64,000 bases of DNA from JAJFFW01 sp965263375. GTDB lineage: Bacteria > Pseudomonadota > Alphaproteobacteria > Caulobacterales > Parvularculaceae. The stretch spans positions 806,001 to 870,000 of the forward strand of contig OZ253669.1 in assembly GCA_965263375.1 (NCBI GenBank), in the 5' to 3' direction. Positions 52,805-62,004 of this stretch are shown here, piece by piece. The notes beneath the pieces are model-generated. The model made no database searches and was not told the DNA's origin. It worked only from the letters and a program-made list of their open reading frames with translations. Positions within the stretch are counted from its first letter, which is position 1; each line of letters starts with the position of its first letter. Made by a program: the position numbers and the translations under genes.

Positions 52805-53737
52805 TTATTCGGCGGCTGGTTTACGGAAGCGCAAGGTCATCCGGTCGCTTTCGCCAATCGCGTCGTATTTCGCGCGATCAAAATCTGCAGCTGGTTCAAC
52901 GCCAGCGGCAGGCGATGAACGGCGTACGGGGGGTAATGTCCACACGCCGAAGGGATGATCCTTGGTGTCCGCGGCGTTGGCGTTTATTTCGGAGCGTTCT
53001 TCAAGAACAAATCCGGCGCCTTCGGCAAGAGCGATAACGCTTGCCTCGCTAACATAGCCGGTTTCAAGCTTTTCTTCAGTGTCTGCATTTGCGCGGTGGT
53101 CCACAACGCCAAGAACGCCGCCTGGTTTTAGGGCGGTATAGAATTGACTAAAGAAATCTTCTGCATACCCCCCTTCCATCCAATTGTGAGCATTGCGGAA
53201 GGTTAAGACGGCATCCACGCTTCCCTCAGGGGCGATCGGCGTGGCCGCTGTCTCGCTGTCTGTGGAGGGCTGTAATGTGGTCACCGTCACGGCTCCATAT
53301 TCATCTGGTGCGGTCGTGTACGTTGTGGTGAATTGTTCAAGCATCTTTGTGTAGTATTCGTTATCGCCGGCGGCAAATTGTGCGGCGTAATAACTTCCAC
53401 CCCCAGCTGCTATATATGGCGCGATAACATTCGTGTACCAACCGCCGCCAGGCCATACTTCCACGACAGTCATGGAAGGTTCAACCCCAAAAAATGACAG
53501 CGTTTGTTTAGGATGGCGGAAGGCGTCGCGGGCGCGTTCTTCTTGGCTGCGCCTGTCGTCGGCGAGAACTGTGTCAAGTATTTCTGTGTTTGAAGGGCTG
53601 CTTGACGCTTGTTCATCCGCTGCATCATCGGGTGAAGACGCAGCGGTGTTTTCCCCTTGTGAACACGCTGTGACAGCAGCGAGGGCGGAAAATGAGATGA
53701 TTAATTTTTTGAGGGTTATTGAAGTACGATCTGACAT
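52805..53737 (-). CDS. Exported or lipid-anchored class I methyltransferase
   Basis: This protein of about 310 residues has an N-terminal signal with lipobox-like AAVTACSQ, then an acidic Ser-rich linker, then a class I SAM-methyltransferase-like domain (COG4798 group): SMTVVEVWPGGGWYTNVIAP, VDAVLTFRNAHNW and LKPGGVLGVVDHRA. Methyltransferase domains in the periplasm are odd because SAM is cytosolic, yet this group regularly carries such signals; their function is unsettled. ATG 53737 (MSDRTS) is preferred over ATG 53749. Confidence 0.8.
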   Translation of the reverse strand: MSDRTSITLKKLIISFSALAAVTACSQGENTAASSPDDAADEQASSSPSNTEILDTVLADDRRSQEERARDAFRHPKQTLSFFGVEPSMTVVEVWPGGGWYTNVIAPYIAAGGGSYYAAQFAAGDNEYYTKMLEQFTTTYTTAPDEYGAVTVTTLQPSTDSETAATPIAPEGSVDAVLTFRNAHNWMEGGYAEDFFSQFYTALKPGGVLGVVDHRANADTEEKLETGYVSEASVIALAEGAGFVLEERSEINANAADTKDHPFGVWTLPPVRRSSPAAGVEPAADFDRAKYDAIGESDRMTLRFRKPAAE

Positions 53738-54088
53738 AAAGGCTCCCAACGAATATGAATCAAGGCGTTAAAGTTAACATGTGTTGCAACGTCGTTGATA
53801 GCTGTTCGATCATCCTGGGGTTGTTCAATTTTGGGTGAGCAGAGCCTTTAATCGCATTGGCGGAGCCTTTAATCGCATTGCAAGACTGTTTTGCTTGTCA
53901 ATTTTGTAAATTATTCGGACGCGCCAACGGAAAGTAGGCTAAAAAGACTTGAACGCGCAGTTAGCGTACTTACGTAGAATTTGTCGGACGGCGGAATGCG
54001 CCGACACGCTCATACAGCCGAGCCAATTTGGTCGGCCAGAGAGCATCTCTTTTGAACCCTTGCTTAAGAAAAGAAGGATTTCCCAAAC
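53738..54088. other. Region between methyltransferase and hsp20 genes, with a short direct repeat
   Basis: An 18-base unit GAGCCTTTAATCGCATTG occurs twice in tandem at 53842-53859 and 53863-53880 (period 21). Closer to hsp20, TCTTTT (54048-54053) can pair with AAAAGA (54069-54074) next to the Shine-Dalgarno AAGGA (54074-54078), and CCTT (54058-54061) can pair with AAGG, so a weak RNA thermometer is possible. No gene is seen. Confidence 0.35.
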
Positions 54089-54550
54089 ATGCGTAATTAC
54101 GACCTAACTCCCTTATATCGCAATACAATCGGATTTGATCGCCTCTTTGATCTGCTAGACACAGCGGGCAAAGTCGAAGCTGGCGGGTATCCGCCATATA
54201 ATATTGTGCGTGTCGATGAAGATCAGTACCGCATAACCCTAGCGGTGGCTGGGTTTGGCGAGGAAGATCTTGACATAGTTATCCATGAAAATACGTTGAC
54301 AATCACGGGCCGTCGTCCTGAAGGCGATGAGCAGGATACAATTTTACACCAAGGAATTGCAGGACGTTCTTTCGAGCGGCGTTTTCAACTTGCTGATTAC
54401 GTAAAAATTGACGGGGCGACACTTGATAAAGGGTTGCTTAATGTTCAGTTGCGCCGAGAACTGCCCGAAGCCAAACGCCCACGAAAGATAGAGATTAATG
54501 CACGCGGAGAAAATGTGCAGATTCTCAAAAACAAGACGTCCGCAGCTTAA
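54089..54550 (+). CDS. Small heat-shock protein Hsp20 (IbpA-like)
   Basis: This 153-residue Hsp20-family holdase has the N-terminal MRNYDLTPLYRNTIGFDRLF and the alpha-crystallin domain (about 35-130, with YRITLAVAGFGEEDLDIVIH, then SFERRFQLADYVKI and GLLNVQLRRELPE). The C-terminal IEI motif occurs as KIEINA. It binds unfolding proteins in the cytoplasm under heat stress. AAGGA lies 10 bases before ATG 54089. A weak stem over that site may act as a thermometer. Confidence 0.93.
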   Translation: MRNYDLTPLYRNTIGFDRLFDLLDTAGKVEAGGYPPYNIVRVDEDQYRITLAVAGFGEEDLDIVIHENTLTITGRRPEGDEQDTILHQGIAGRSFERRFQLADYVKIDGATLDKGLLNVQLRRELPEAKRPRKIEINARGENVQILKNKTSAA

Positions 54551-54790
54551 CAAGCTGTTTTAAACCAACCTGGACGGGTGTTTTACTGAGCGCAGATTGA
54601 CCCCCGCTGTTTGCTCGATGATATTTCGCTTAGTCCATTGGCCCAGCCCGCCTTCTTGTGATTTCCTCCCCTCGTATTCACAAGAAGAGCGGGCGCATTT
54701 TGTAATTATCAACGCACCTGCTAAGCTAAATGAAAGCTACGCCGGATGTCTGGCGAGTTCCGTATTTAGGGTGAAGCGGGGATAGACGCC

Positions 54791-55072
54791 ATGGCGTATT
54801 TTTTATTGGGGCAGGACGCCCGATCGGCGCGAGCCATTGCAAAGGCTCTTATAGGGAGCGCGCTAGCCTTAACGGCGGCATGTGCGTCCACCAGTGGGGA
54901 GGGGGTGCGGTCTATTTCAATTCCTTATGACCCTTATAATTTTAATCCTGATGAGTTGAACTCAGAAGCGCAAGCTCATTGCGCGGCTTACGGATTAAAA
55001 GCAGTTTATGAAGACGAAACGATCGACCCCACCTCTGTTCGTTGGCGTTACCGGCACTATTCTTGTCACTAG
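54791..55072 (+). CDS. Small putative lipoprotein of unknown function
   Basis: This 93-residue protein has a signal segment (AKALIGSALALTAACAS) with a lipobox Cys at about residue 31 and a short mature part ending YRHYSCH. A Cys in EAQAHCAAYGLKAVY and the terminal Cys could form a disulfide. I recognise the short form of a family seen in alphaproteobacteria but no function. GGGGA precedes ATG 54791; a later start is possible because the n-region is long. Confidence 0.6.
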   Translation: MAYFLLGQDARSARAIAKALIGSALALTAACASTSGEGVRSISIPYDPYNFNPDELNSEAQAHCAAYGLKAVYEDETIDPTSVRWRYRHYSCH

Positions 55073-55099
55073 GGCTCGTAATTTGTAACGAGCAAATAA

Positions 55100-55888
55100 C
55101 TAAACGTTCAAAAGCTTTTTGGCTGTTTCCATAATTTCTGGACCAGCTGCAAGGATTGATTGGCCAAGTTGGGGCTTGGGGCCGCCATCAATTTCTGAGA
55201 CTAGCCCGCCAGCTTCGCGTACGATGGCGATCCCGGCGCATACATCCCATGTCTTCAAATCTCGTTCCCAATAGGCGTCAAACCGACCGGCGGCGACGAA
55301 GGCGAGATCGAGCGCTGCCGAGCCAAAGCGGCGAACGCCAGCGGTTTGCGATAAGACGGCATCCGCTTCTTTTAAAGACTGTTCTCGGCCCGGTTTGCCC
55401 ATAAAGGGTAAGCCGGTGGCGAATAAACATTCACTGAGGTCGCGCCTTGCGGCAACACGAAGGCGGCGATCATTCATATACGCGCCTTCGCCCTTTTCTG
55501 CATAAAAAAGCTCGTCAGTGATAGGGTTATAGACAACTCCGGCATAGGGTTGGCGATCTCGCTCAAGTCCGATGGATATTGCAAATTGCGGCAAGCCATG
55601 AAGAAAGTTGGTGGTGCCGTCCAGTGGATCGATTATCCATCTGTTCGAATTATCGGCGCCTTCTATTTCGCCGCGTTCTTCCATTACAAACCCAAATTTC
55701 GGGCGTGCGCGTGAAAGCTCCTCAAAAATTGTTTGTTCTGCTTGGATATCGGCTGCTGAAACGAAATCAGCCGCGCCCTTGCGTGAAACTTGAAGGGCTT
55801 CAACTTCGCCAAAATCGCGCTGAAGGTTGCGGGCCGCTTTGCGGGCGGCGGCGATCATAACGTTTAATAAAGAGGAGTGGTGTGACAT
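55100..55888 (-). CDS. Inositol monophosphatase SuhB-like
   Basis: This 262-residue IMPase-family protein has SRKGAADFVSAADIQAE, FVMEERGE, the metal motif WIIDPLDGTTNFLHGLP and the C-terminal KTWDVCAGIAIVREAGG. In E. coli, SuhB both hydrolyses inositol phosphates and helps rRNA antitermination. It is the second IMPase-family gene in the window besides the HisN-like one at 50675 and is more typical. No operon partner is adjacent. Confidence 0.9.
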   Translation of the reverse strand: MSHHSSLLNVMIAAARKAARNLQRDFGEVEALQVSRKGAADFVSAADIQAEQTIFEELSRARPKFGFVMEERGEIEGADNSNRWIIDPLDGTTNFLHGLPQFAISIGLERDRQPYAGVVYNPITDELFYAEKGEGAYMNDRRLRVAARRDLSECLFATGLPFMGKPGREQSLKEADAVLSQTAGVRRFGSAALDLAFVAAGRFDAYWERDLKTWDVCAGIAIVREAGGLVSEIDGGPKPQLGQSILAAGPEIMETAKKLLNV

Positions 55889-55996
55889 TGGAAAACAACT
55901 TCAAAGCTTAAAGGGGTGCATTTGCTGCACGGAATGGATGCGATCTCTCTGTTTATGGTGTATGAGTCAAGGGTTGATCGTTAATAAGGTGTGTGA

Positions 55997-57727
55997 ATGT
56001 CCCAATCCGTCTACTCCGATCTGTTATCTGACATAAGCGATGAAGCTCTTGAAGCCGCAAAGGCGCGCGTTTTTGATACGATGCCGATTTTCACGGTTGG
56101 CGAAGCGGAAATCCGGGGGAATACATATAAAGTCTTTCAAAATGCGCCGCCACATATGGGCGGCTTGTTAATGTATGGTGCTGCGCAGCATGGCGATAAC
56201 GAGTTTCTGATTTTTCGTGACGAGCGATACACATTCGCTGATATTTGGGCGGCGGCCTGTCGGTTTGCTTCTGCGCTTTCAAATGAGCTCGGTGTAAAAC
56301 AGGGTGACCGCGTCGCCATTGCCATGCGTAACTATCCCGAATGGTGCGCGGCTTACATGGCGATCGTGTCTATAGGCGCCGTTGTTACGCCCCTTAATGC
56401 ATGGTGGAACCAAGACGAGCTTGAGGCGGTCTTAAAAGACTGCGGTGCGAAAATTATAGTCGTTGATGGCAAAAGGCTGGAAACATTAAAGCCAGTTCGC
56501 GACGATTTAGGGCTAACGCTTATTTTGGCGCGTGATGAAGGCGATGGGGCGGACTATCTTTATAAAGATCTTGTTGCTGGTGTTGAGGCTGTAGCGCCGC
56601 CTATGCCCTCCATTGGACCTGAAGATGATTGCTGCTTGATGTATACTTCTGGGTCCACTGGCGGCCCGAAAGGGGTTTTGGCCACCCATCGCAGTGTTAT
56701 AACAGCCCTAATGTCATGGGCGTTTTACGCTGCGACATTAAAAGAGGCGCGCAATGGCGCCGGACCTTTTGGGGATAACCCTGGTATTGTCCTGGCGATA
56801 CCGCTTTTTCATGTCACGGGCGCAAACTCGATCTTCCTTCTGTCTTGGTTGGTCGGTCGGCGGGTCGTGATGCTCTATCGTTGGGATCCTAAGGAAGCAG
56901 TTGACGTTATCCGCAAAGAAGGACTGACGAACTTTGTAGGCGTGCCAAGCCAATCTTTTGAGTTGATTGAAGCGGCGGCGGATGGGGACATGCCTTCGTT
57001 GATTGATATCGGATCGGGCGGCGCCAAGCGTCCGCCGGAACACGTTAAGCTGTTGAAGAAAGCTTTTCCGAATGCTGGTCCTTCAACCGGATACGGATTG
57101 AGCGAGACAAGTGCGCTTGGAACCGTGATTTCTCTTGGGGCGTATCAGTTGCGGCCCGACTCAGCCGGGCGGGTGGTGCCTCCGGTGACGCAAGTGCAGA
57201 TTTTCAGCGAGGAAGGCCTACAACTTCCAGTGGGGGAGGCGGGTGAAATTTGCATTCGAAGCGCGGCAAATTTCCGTGAATATATCAACAAGCCGAACGA
57301 GACTGCTGAAGCATTGACCGCCGATGGTTGGTTCCGAACAGGCGATTTGGGTAAGCTTGATGAAGATGGCTATCTTTATATTATTGATCGCCTGAAGGAC
57401 TTAATCATCCGTGGCGGAGAAAATATTTCAAGCTTAGAAGTTGAATCTTGCGCTTATGAATACGAAGGCGTGGGCGAAGCGTCGGCATTTTCTGTGCCGG
57501 ATGATGTGTTGGGCGAGCGCGTTGGACTGGTCATTGTTCCCCTTAAGGATGCTGTCATTGATGTGACGGCTCTGCGCGCTTTTATGGCCGAAGGCCTTGC
57601 CTATTATAAAGTACCGGAGCGGATATGGGTTTCGCCTTTTCCCCTGCCGCGACTTGGGACAGGAAAATTTGATAAGCGCACTGTTCGGAAAATTGCGCTG
57701 GAACAAGCGCCCACTCTGTCTGTTTAG
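55997..57727 (+). CDS. AMP-forming acyl-CoA synthetase
   Basis: This 576-residue class I ANL ligase has A3 MYTSGSTGGPKGVLATH, A5 STGYGLSETSALG, A7 GWFRTGDLGKLDEDGYLYII, the hinge DRLKDLIIRGGENIS and the catalytic Lys in LPRLGTGKFDKRTVR. It makes acyl-CoA from an acid with ATP. AAGGTG lies just before ATG 55997. It heads a run of acyl-CoA degradation genes on the same strand (two acyl-CoA dehydrogenases, MaoC hydratase, SDR, thiolase), so it probably starts that pathway. Confidence 0.92.
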   Translation: MSQSVYSDLLSDISDEALEAAKARVFDTMPIFTVGEAEIRGNTYKVFQNAPPHMGGLLMYGAAQHGDNEFLIFRDERYTFADIWAAACRFASALSNELGVKQGDRVAIAMRNYPEWCAAYMAIVSIGAVVTPLNAWWNQDELEAVLKDCGAKIIVVDGKRLETLKPVRDDLGLTLILARDEGDGADYLYKDLVAGVEAVAPPMPSIGPEDDCCLMYTSGSTGGPKGVLATHRSVITALMSWAFYAATLKEARNGAGPFGDNPGIVLAIPLFHVTGANSIFLLSWLVGRRVVMLYRWDPKEAVDVIRKEGLTNFVGVPSQSFELIEAAADGDMPSLIDIGSGGAKRPPEHVKLLKKAFPNAGPSTGYGLSETSALGTVISLGAYQLRPDSAGRVVPPVTQVQIFSEEGLQLPVGEAGEICIRSAANFREYINKPNETAEALTADGWFRTGDLGKLDEDGYLYIIDRLKDLIIRGGENISSLEVESCAYEYEGVGEASAFSVPDDVLGERVGLVIVPLKDAVIDVTALRAFMAEGLAYYKVPERIWVSPFPLPRLGTGKFDKRTVRKIALEQAPTLSV

Positions 57728-57918
57728 CGTGGTGGGGCATTTTCGGTCTGATACTTTTCAGCCCAAGAGCAACCAGCAAATGCCTTACGTCTGTCTTTAG
57801 GCTCGTCTTGTGCTGAGCTAACGTCAATTTCCGGTGTAATTTGATTGTATTGCACATGAAAAGCGTGTTCTCGCCCGCCTGTAACTGCATAGCGCGCTTG
57901 CGCCTTTTTATTCGCCAT
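57724..57918 (-). CDS. Small hypothetical protein
   Basis: A 64-codon minus-strand frame with an ATG start (MANKKAQARYAVTGGREHAF) ends four bases inside the convergent ligase gene. The composition is polar and protein-like, but I recognise no family and the upstream site is poor. It is the only candidate in the gap before the dehydrogenase gene; it may be real or chance. Confidence 0.35.
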   Translation of the reverse strand: MANKKAQARYAVTGGREHAFHVQYNQITPEIDVSSAQDEPKDRRKAFAGCSWAEKYQTENAPPR

Positions 57919-58028
57919 GTTTAACCGGGGTGCACCTGCTTTTTGTGATTCTGGAGCAGGTTTTGAGAGTCGTCTACAGGAATTTGGGCTTATTCCTTGA
58001 GCCTTAATAGCAGATGCGGAGGCACACT

Positions 58029-59234
58029 ATGGACCAATTAGAAACATTTCGCACCGAAACACGGGCCTGGCTTGAGGAAAATTGCCCGCAAGAACAGCGG
58101 CGGCCTTTCAAGAGCGAGGCTGACATCTGTTGGGGCGGGCGTAATTGGGTCTTTACCAGTGATGCTCAAAAAGTCTGGTTGGACAGGATGGTCAATAAGG
58201 GGTGGACAGTTCCAACATGGCCAAAAGAATGTGGCGGAGCTGGCCTTTCCAAAGGCGAAGCCAAAATTTTAAAAGAAGAAATGAACCGTATACCGGCTTT
58301 GCCGCCGCTTGACAGTTTTGGTATTTCAATGCTTGGGCCGGCCTTACTAAAATATGGATCGGATGAGCAAAAACGTCATTTTCTGAATCCGATCGCGCGT
58401 GGTGAAATCCGTTGGGCGCAAGGCTACTCAGAGCCCAATGCGGGCAGCGACCTTGCATCGCTAGCAACAAAGTGTGAAGACAAGGGCGATCATTGGTTGA
58501 TTAACGGACAAAAAATCTGGACGTCCTATGCGGACCAAGCTGACTGGATTTTTGCGCTAGTACGGACTGATTCCAGCGGATCTAAGCACCACGGTATAAG
58601 CTTTATTTTAGTGGATATGGCGAGCGAGGGCGTGTCGACTAAACCTATTCAGCTAATTTCTGGAAAGTCGCCGTTCTGTGAAACCTTTTTTGACAATGTT
58701 AAAGTTCCAAAGGAGCATGCGCCGGGTATTCCGGCTATTGTTGGTGAGCTTAATCGGGGCTGGGACGTTGCAAAATATTTGCTGACACATGAACGCGAAA
58801 TGATTGGCGGTGGCGGCGCTGGCCTTTTTGGCACGCGTAGTCTTGGTGAAATTGCAACGCAATCATTAGGCGTTGATGAGCAAGGTCGTTTAACTGATCC
58901 TGTTTTGCGCGGCGACATTGTGGAAGCGGAAATTGATGCATTATCTTTTATGTGCCTGCTTGAGCGCGTAAAAGACGAGGCCGCCGCTGGTGAAGGCGTT
59001 GGCGCCCATTCTTCTATGCTAAAATATTATGGTACGGAGTATAATAAACGCCGATTAGAATTATCGATGGATGCGGCTGGCGCTGACGGTCTGGAGTGGG
59101 AGGGCGCCAGCTCGAATGACGGTGAGTTGGCCCGCAGTTGGTTGCGCAGTAAAGCAAACTCCATTGAAGGCGGCACGAGTGAGGTCCAGCTTGGCATTAT
59201 CGCAAAACGTATTTTGGGCTTGCCAAGCGCCTAG
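58029..59234 (+). CDS. Acyl-CoA dehydrogenase
   Basis: This FAD-dependent acyl-CoA dehydrogenase has about 401 residues. It has the FAD/substrate motifs RWAQGYSEPNAGSDLASL and GQKIWTSYADQADWIF, and the C-terminal ANSIEGGTSEVQLGIIAKRI that holds the flavin pocket. GGAGG lies just before ATG 58029, so the upstream in-frame start at 58014 is rejected. It sits 33 bases before a second acyl-CoA dehydrogenase gene; such pairs often form mixed tetramers, as in steroid side-chain degradation. Confidence 0.92.
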   Translation: MDQLETFRTETRAWLEENCPQEQRRPFKSEADICWGGRNWVFTSDAQKVWLDRMVNKGWTVPTWPKECGGAGLSKGEAKILKEEMNRIPALPPLDSFGISMLGPALLKYGSDEQKRHFLNPIARGEIRWAQGYSEPNAGSDLASLATKCEDKGDHWLINGQKIWTSYADQADWIFALVRTDSSGSKHHGISFILVDMASEGVSTKPIQLISGKSPFCETFFDNVKVPKEHAPGIPAIVGELNRGWDVAKYLLTHEREMIGGGGAGLFGTRSLGEIATQSLGVDEQGRLTDPVLRGDIVEAEIDALSFMCLLERVKDEAAAGEGVGAHSSMLKYYGTEYNKRRLELSMDAAGADGLEWEGASSNDGELARSWLRSKANSIEGGTSEVQLGIIAKRILGLPSA

Positions 59235-59267
59235 TCGCTTGTCGCAAAAAGATTATTGGGAGGTTTT

Positions 59268-60407
59268 ATGCCGTTAGTTCTTACTGAAGAACAGCAAATG
59301 CTGAAAGAAGCCGCGCAGGGCTTTATTGAAGAAAAGGCGCCTGTTTCTGCGCTACGTAAATTGCGCGATGATAATGACCCTAATTGCTATGATACCGCCC
59401 TTTGGAAGGAAATGGGCGAAATGGGTTGGGCTGGCGTTCTGGTTGATGAAGCACATGGCGGTAGTGACTTTGGATTCGTCGGCGCAGGCGTCATTGCCGA
59501 AGAAATGGGGCGTGCACTTACGGCCTCGCCATTTTTTTCAACGTCAATTCTAGCTGCGACCGCCATTGGGAAATATGGCGCCGATGCGCAAAAGCAAACA
59601 TATCTGCCTAAAATTGCCGCTGCTGATATCGTCATGGCCCTCGCGGTGGATGAGGGAAATAAACATAATCCAGCCGGGGTAAGCTTAAAGGCGGAAAAAT
59701 CCGGAAACGGATTTAAGCTAACAGGTGAAAAAACTTTCGTTGCTGATGGAGCGGCGGCGGATAGCGTTATTGTCGCTGCTCGTTCTGCGGGCGGGGCGGG
59801 GGAGAAGGAAGGATTGACCCTTTTCCTTGTAGATGCGAACGCAAACGGGCTGTCCCGTGAGAAAATCTCAATGGTTGATAGCCGCAATTCGGCGCGCCTA
59901 ACCTTTGATGGGGTGGAGGTTACGGGTGATGATGTAGTGGGCGAGATTGATCAGGGCCATGGCGCTTTGGAAGGTATTTTGAACGCTGGCCGGGCGGGAC
60001 TTGCGGCGGAATTATCCGGCTCTGCGCAAGCTGCTTTTGCGATGACTGTTGAGTATCTTAAAGAGCGTAAACAGTTTGGCCAGCTTATTGGTTCATTTCA
60101 AGCGCTTCAGCATCGTGCGGCGGATGTGTATACGGAGGTTGAGCTAATGCGCTCCATCACGCTGAAAGCTCTGCAAGAATTGGACCGTAACTTTGATAAT
60201 GCGGGCGTAGTCTGCGCCATTGCAAAGGCGAAAACGGGCCAAGTGGCAAAGAAGGTCAGCCAAGAAAGCGTCCAAATGCATGGCGGTATTGGGGTGACCG
60301 ATGAATATGACCTTGGCTTTTACATGAAGCGAATTCGTGTCGCACAGGAGCTGTTTGGCGATTATGCTTATCATGCGGACAAAATTGCACGGTTAAGGGG
60401 ATATTAA
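59268..60407 (+). CDS. Acyl-CoA dehydrogenase, partner of the preceding gene
   Basis: This second acyl-CoA dehydrogenase has about 379 residues, with FVADGAAADSVIVAARSAGG, the helix YLKERKQFGQLIGSFQALQH and the C-terminal QMHGGIGVTDEYDLGFYMKR. GGGAGG precedes ATG 59268 (MPLVLTEEQQ). The N- and C-terminal motifs differ from those of the first enzyme, fitting a heteromeric pair rather than a duplicate. The following MaoC gene starts 3 bases after its stop. Confidence 0.92.
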   Translation: MPLVLTEEQQMLKEAAQGFIEEKAPVSALRKLRDDNDPNCYDTALWKEMGEMGWAGVLVDEAHGGSDFGFVGAGVIAEEMGRALTASPFFSTSILAATAIGKYGADAQKQTYLPKIAAADIVMALAVDEGNKHNPAGVSLKAEKSGNGFKLTGEKTFVADGAAADSVIVAARSAGGAGEKEGLTLFLVDANANGLSREKISMVDSRNSARLTFDGVEVTGDDVVGEIDQGHGALEGILNAGRAGLAAELSGSAQAAFAMTVEYLKERKQFGQLIGSFQALQHRAADVYTEVELMRSITLKALQELDRNFDNAGVVCAIAKAKTGQVAKKVSQESVQMHGGIGVTDEYDLGFYMKRIRVAQELFGDYAYHADKIARLRGY

Positions 60408-60410
60408 TCG

Positions 60411-60875
60411 ATGGCGATTGAAAAAACTATGAGCCCAAAGGATCTCGAAAAACTTGTTGGGCAAGAAATTGGTGTTAGTGACTGGATTGAAGTTGATCAA
60501 GGCCGCATCAATCAGTTTGCTGATGTTACTGAAGATCACCAATTTATTCATATCGACCCAGAGGCCGCGGCGAAAACGCCTTTCGGCGGCGCCGTCGCCC
60601 ATGGGTTTTTAACCTTATCTTTGTTGTCGCGGATGGGTGAAGCCGCCATGCCAGCCATAGAAGGCGTGAAAATGGGCGTCAATTATGGCTTTGAAAAAGT
60701 CCGTTTTTTAAACCCCGTTCCTAGCGGGAAGCGCATTCGGGGCGTCTTCACTTTGATGTCACTTAAGGAGCGTGCTCCCGGGCAATTGCTGATGCAAAAT
60801 GCTGTTAAGGTTGAGATTGAGGGGGATGAAAAGCCCGCCTTGATGGCTGAGTGGCTTACTGCATACTTCGTGTAA
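60411..60875 (+). CDS. MaoC-family (R)-enoyl-CoA hydratase-like protein
   Basis: This 154-residue single hot-dog protein carries the hydratase-2 motif: DVTEDHQFIHIDPEAA, with the Asp and His of the active site, then FGGAVAHGFLTLSLLS. It hydrates trans-2-enoyl-CoA or a related substrate. It begins 3 bases after the second acyl-CoA dehydrogenase. Together with the SDR and thiolase downstream it completes a beta-oxidation cycle. Confidence 0.9.
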   Translation: MAIEKTMSPKDLEKLVGQEIGVSDWIEVDQGRINQFADVTEDHQFIHIDPEAAAKTPFGGAVAHGFLTLSLLSRMGEAAMPAIEGVKMGVNYGFEKVRFLNPVPSGKRIRGVFTLMSLKERAPGQLLMQNAVKVEIEGDEKPALMAEWLTAYFV

Positions 60876-61019
60876 GTTATTTTGGATTTGGGAGGTTATG
60901 CAGCAGGCGAATAATAAAAACGGGAAGCTTTAATCAACTACATTATCGTAGAAAGCTTGAGCTTTGCCGCTTGCATACTTTGTACAACTGATCTCCAATA
61001 AAAAGCGTAGGCAAATTAA

Positions 61020-61931
61020 ATGACGATTGAATTTGATAATAAAGTGGCGATTGTAACAGGCGCGGGTAACGGGCTTGGGCGCACACATGCGCTGGCTTTG
61101 GCGGCGCGAGGCGCAAAGGTTGTCGTCAATGATTTAGGCGGCGCACGCGATGGTTCTGGCGGTTCGCTTGGTCCCGCTGAGCAAGTGGTTGAAGAGATTA
61201 AAGCCGCTGGCGGTGATGCTGTGGCGAACGGGGCTAATGTCGCAAAAGAAGACGAAGTCAAGGGTATGGTCAAGGCGGCGGTTGACCAGTGGGGCCGCGT
61301 TGATATCCTCGTGAACAATGCTGGTATTTTACGTGATAAGACCTTTCATAAAATGGAGATGGCTGATTATCGCACAGTGATCGATGTTCACTTGATCGGC
61401 ACTGCAAATTGTACGCATGCTGTGTGGCCGTATATGCGCGAACAAAGTTATGGCCGCGTTGTGTGTACGTCATCTCCTTCAGGATTGCATGGCATTTTCG
61501 GTCAGGCGAATTACGGCGCCGCAAAAGCAAGCTTTATTGGCTTTATGAATGCGCTCCATCTTGAAGGGGCAAAATATAATATCCGCACAAATCTTCTTTC
61601 GCCATCTGCTCGTACCCGTATGACGGAAGACATTGGCATTCCTGAAGCTGTTTTAGAACAGCTGACGCCAGAGGCTATAACGGCCGCGATGCTTTTCCTC
61701 GTTAGTGAAGATGCGCCTTCTCGTGCGATTATGTCCTGTGCTGGCGGTGGGTATGCCTGTGCGTATGTTGTTGAAACAGACGGTGTCTATTTACCCCCTG
61801 AAGAGCAAACGCCGGAGGCGATTGCAGCGCATTGGGAAGAAATTTCAAGCAAAGATAATGTGCATTATTACGTCGACAGCAATGGCCCAATGATGAACTT
61901 TATGGGTAAGGCGACGGCGGCGAAAAAATAA
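61020..61931 (+). CDS. SDR of the peroxisomal multifunctional enzyme-2 type
   Basis: This 303-residue short-chain dehydrogenase has TGAGNGLGRTHALALAARGA, VVNDLGGARDGSG, the NNAG motif, the catalytic Ser in CTSSPSGLHGIFGQ and Y-x3-K in NYGAAKASF. The long insertion and C-terminal tail resemble the (3R)-hydroxyacyl-CoA dehydrogenase domain of MFE-2. This matches the MaoC-type (R)-specific hydratase upstream: both handle the (R)-3-hydroxyacyl stereoisomer. Confidence 0.9.
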   Translation: MTIEFDNKVAIVTGAGNGLGRTHALALAARGAKVVVNDLGGARDGSGGSLGPAEQVVEEIKAAGGDAVANGANVAKEDEVKGMVKAAVDQWGRVDILVNNAGILRDKTFHKMEMADYRTVIDVHLIGTANCTHAVWPYMREQSYGRVVCTSSPSGLHGIFGQANYGAAKASFIGFMNALHLEGAKYNIRTNLLSPSARTRMTEDIGIPEAVLEQLTPEAITAAMLFLVSEDAPSRAIMSCAGGGYACAYVVETDGVYLPPEEQTPEAIAAHWEEISSKDNVHYYVDSNGPMMNFMGKATAAKK

Positions 61932-62004
61932 ATAAAAGCCGTTCTTTATTTGGATGCCTAATTTTGTGTGCGTTTAACACACCCTTGGAAAATGGAGAGA
62001 TATG

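Noticed and set aside
54597..54785. 62-codon plus-strand frame upstream of the small lipoprotein
   Set aside because: Non-ATG start, no ribosome-binding site and no recognisable features.
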